Positions 63,955-64,000 of a stretch of 64,000 bases of DNA are shown here, in pieces (positions within the stretch are counted from its first letter, which is position 1; every line of letters starts with the position of its first letter). Location of the stretch: positions 1-64,000 of the forward strand of contig CANMSN010000006.1 in NCBI GenBank assembly GCA_947500585.1. The letters are read 5' to 3'. The notes under the pieces were generated by a model, which was not told the origin of the DNA, did no database searches, and saw nothing but the letters and a program-made list of their open reading frames with translations. This stretch comes from an uncultured Flavobacteriaceae bacterium. GTDB lineage: Bacteria > Bacteroidota > Bacteroidia > Flavobacteriales > Flavobacteriaceae. Both the position numbers and the translations under genes were made by a program.

Positions 63955-64000
63955 AATGATGTTAGTCTTTTAAGATTTATACTATTTACGGATGAAATAC

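Overview
The window is a low-GC chromosome segment from a member of the Bacteroidota, most likely a marine Flavobacteriaceae. The evidence is type IX secretion (T9SS) C-terminal sorting domains, families common in this group (DUF4286, DUF4199, DUF6428, HTTM), several upstream boxes matching the Bacteroidota -7 promoter consensus TAnnTTTG, and dense low-GC coding. The genus cannot be fixed from the sequence alone.

Bases 1 to about 7530 look like the end of an integrated element: a conjugation coupling ATPase lacking its membrane N-terminus, a lipoprotein, a large secreted hydrolase split by a frameshift, and a tyrosine integrase pointing away from the 3' end of tRNA-Leu(CAA). From 7.7 kb on the content is mainly core chromosome. 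prs, rplY and pth are followed by a secreted metalloprotease, ribF, an HTTM membrane protein, serS, a TPR protein, rsmA, mgtE and a D-2-hydroxyacid dehydrogenase. Two small DNA-binding proteins anchored in the membrane lie in this stretch.

Between 23.9 and 34.7 kb are small accessory genes. They include an arsenic-type cluster (ArsR, DUF6428, low-molecular-weight phosphatase) without an efflux pump, an amphipathic 11-mer repeat protein, a fused PlsC-GNAT acyltransferase probably making amino-acid lipids, aspartate kinase, and fructose-1,6-bisphosphatase.

From 34.7 to 48.2 kb lies a nitrogen and carbon cluster. Glutamate synthase gltBD runs leftward. A porin, an ammonium transporter, a PII protein and a second ammonium transporter run rightward, and phosphoenolpyruvate carboxylase follows on the opposite strand. 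Together these cover ammonium entry, sensing of nitrogen state, assimilation into glutamate and resupply of oxaloacetate for 2-oxoglutarate. The divergent gap before the porin carries two inverted repeats, one lying over a promoter-like box. The PII protein differs from the textbook form at residues that bind 2-oxoglutarate.

The last 16 kb holds a tail-less SSB, a GIDE-domain membrane protein, a CBS-pair protein, a threonine-dehydrogenase-like SDR, HupE/UreJ, dCMP deaminase, an S41 protease, a globin facing a short FAD oxidoreductase, MarC, DUF3109, class Ia ribonucleotide reductase (nrdB, nrdA) and an OmpA lipoprotein. Several short dispersed repeats (TGTCATTC...GAATCT type and relatives) sit in the gaps. 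I saw no CRISPR array, no rRNA, no complete insertion sequence and no recognisable new defence system. The items most worth a second look are the variant PII and its double-palindrome leader, the Cys-tailed arsenic cluster, the 11-mer repeat protein, and the iteron-like repeats before 49.0 kb.
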